Source of the DNA: Prauserella halophila
GTDB taxonomy: Bacteria; Actinomycetota; Actinomycetes; Mycobacteriales; Pseudonocardiaceae
DNA length: 64,000 bases
Direction: 5' to 3'
Assembly: GCF_024171895.1 (NCBI RefSeq)
Contig: NZ_JAMTCQ010000009.1
Location: 223,318 to 287,317, forward strand
Every line of letters begins with the position of its first letter. The stretch's first letter is position 1. The position numbers and the translations under genes were made by a program. Below are positions 63,750-64,000 of this stretch, piece by piece. The notes under the pieces are model-generated. The model saw nothing but the letters and a program-made list of their open reading frames with translations, made no database searches and was not told the DNA's origin.

Positions 63750-64000
63750 GTGCTGACCTGTGTGGGATTCGACCTGGACATGACGTTGATCGATCCGCGG
63801 CCCGGCATGGTCGCGGCGATGAACCGGCTCGGCGAGGACAACGATCTGCCGCTGGACGGGGAACAGTTCGCTGCTCATCTCGGCCCGCCGCTCGAGCATT
63901 CGCTGCGCGGATTCGGTGCGCCCGAGGAGCGGATTCCGGACCTGGTCACCCAGTTCCGGACGAACTACCCCGCAATCGTGATCCCGCGCACAGTGGCGTT
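63750..64000 (+). CDS. HAD-family hydrolase, 5' end only
   Basis: An open frame runs off the window end. Starting at GTG 63750 (or GTG 63741), it opens LTCVGFDLDMTLIDPRPGM, the HAD motif I with nucleophile and acid Asp (DLDMT), then GPPLEHSLRGFGAPEERIPDL, consistent with the cap region of phosphoglycolate-phosphatase-like enzymes. At least 83 codons are visible. The substrate cannot be judged without the remaining motifs. Confidence 0.85.
   Translation, partial: MLTCVGFDLDMTLIDPRPGMVAAMNRLGEDNDLPLDGEQFAAHLGPPLEHSLRGFGAPEERIPDLVTQFRTNYPAIVIPRTVA

Overview
The window comes from a high-GC actinomycete, most likely a member of the Pseudonocardiaceae (Amycolatopsis, Saccharomonospora or Prauserella type). 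The signs are very high GC with GTG and TTG starts, a complete Cvn conservon, a solo groEL2 behind two CIRCE operators, an RpfA-type muralytic protein and an XPB-type helicase. Two stretches follow the gene order of Mycobacterium tuberculosis as I remember it. The first is AAA ATPase, pssA, psd, moeA, then groEL2 (Rv0435c to Rv0440). The second is XPB helicase, Rv0862c-type protein, small protein, moaC, mog-moaE, rpfA, moaD, moaA (Rv0861c to Rv0869c).

1-12 kb holds phospholipid synthesis (pssA, psd), moeA, AIM24-type proteins with one internally deleted copy, a cold-shock protein, a membrane Ser/Thr kinase, an epimerase and groEL2. 12-19.5 kb holds an orphan molybdenum hydroxylase large subunit, a MarR-controlled divergent gene pair, menC, a DJ-1/PfpI protein and a DUF4253 protein. 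19.6-36.7 kb begins with the XPB helicase and continues with a roughly 15 kb block absent from the M. tuberculosis order: an orphan NIT-domain sensor, a nitrate/sulfonate/taurine-type ABC transporter, and a conservon (cvnABCD) extended by a second cvnB-cvnC pair. 36.7-49.2 kb resumes the conserved order and adds malic enzyme and a molybdate module (HTH-TOBE protein, modABC). Together with moeA, moaC, mog-moaE, moaD and moaA, it gives this segment most of the molybdenum-cofactor supply route. 49.2-53.2 kb is ordinary housekeeping and accessory enzymes.

53.5-61.6 kb differs in character. Its intergenic DNA is visibly more AT-rich, it ends in an insertion sequence, and it has cassette structure: a MarR regulator divergent from a DHA2 drug exporter, then an HxlR regulator divergent from a tightly coupled five-gene operon. 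The operon encodes an SCP2-like protein, an acyl-CoA dehydrogenase, a GNAT/autoinducer-synthase-like protein, a ThiF/E1-like adenylyltransferase and a clavaminate-synthase/AsnO-type Fe(II)/2-oxoglutarate oxygenase. Four of the five genes are joined by ATGA overlaps. I do not recognise this combination, and it is my best candidate for an undescribed small-molecule pathway. The insertion sequence sits between the last operon gene and its apparent terminator, with an 8-bp target duplication. A fatty acyl-CoA synthetase and the start of a HAD hydrolase close the window.

Several non-coding repeat families are also present: paired 25-nt palindromes at two loci, a 20-21 bp tandem family downstream of genes at two or three loci, and an eight-unit 16-bp array at 44.1 kb.
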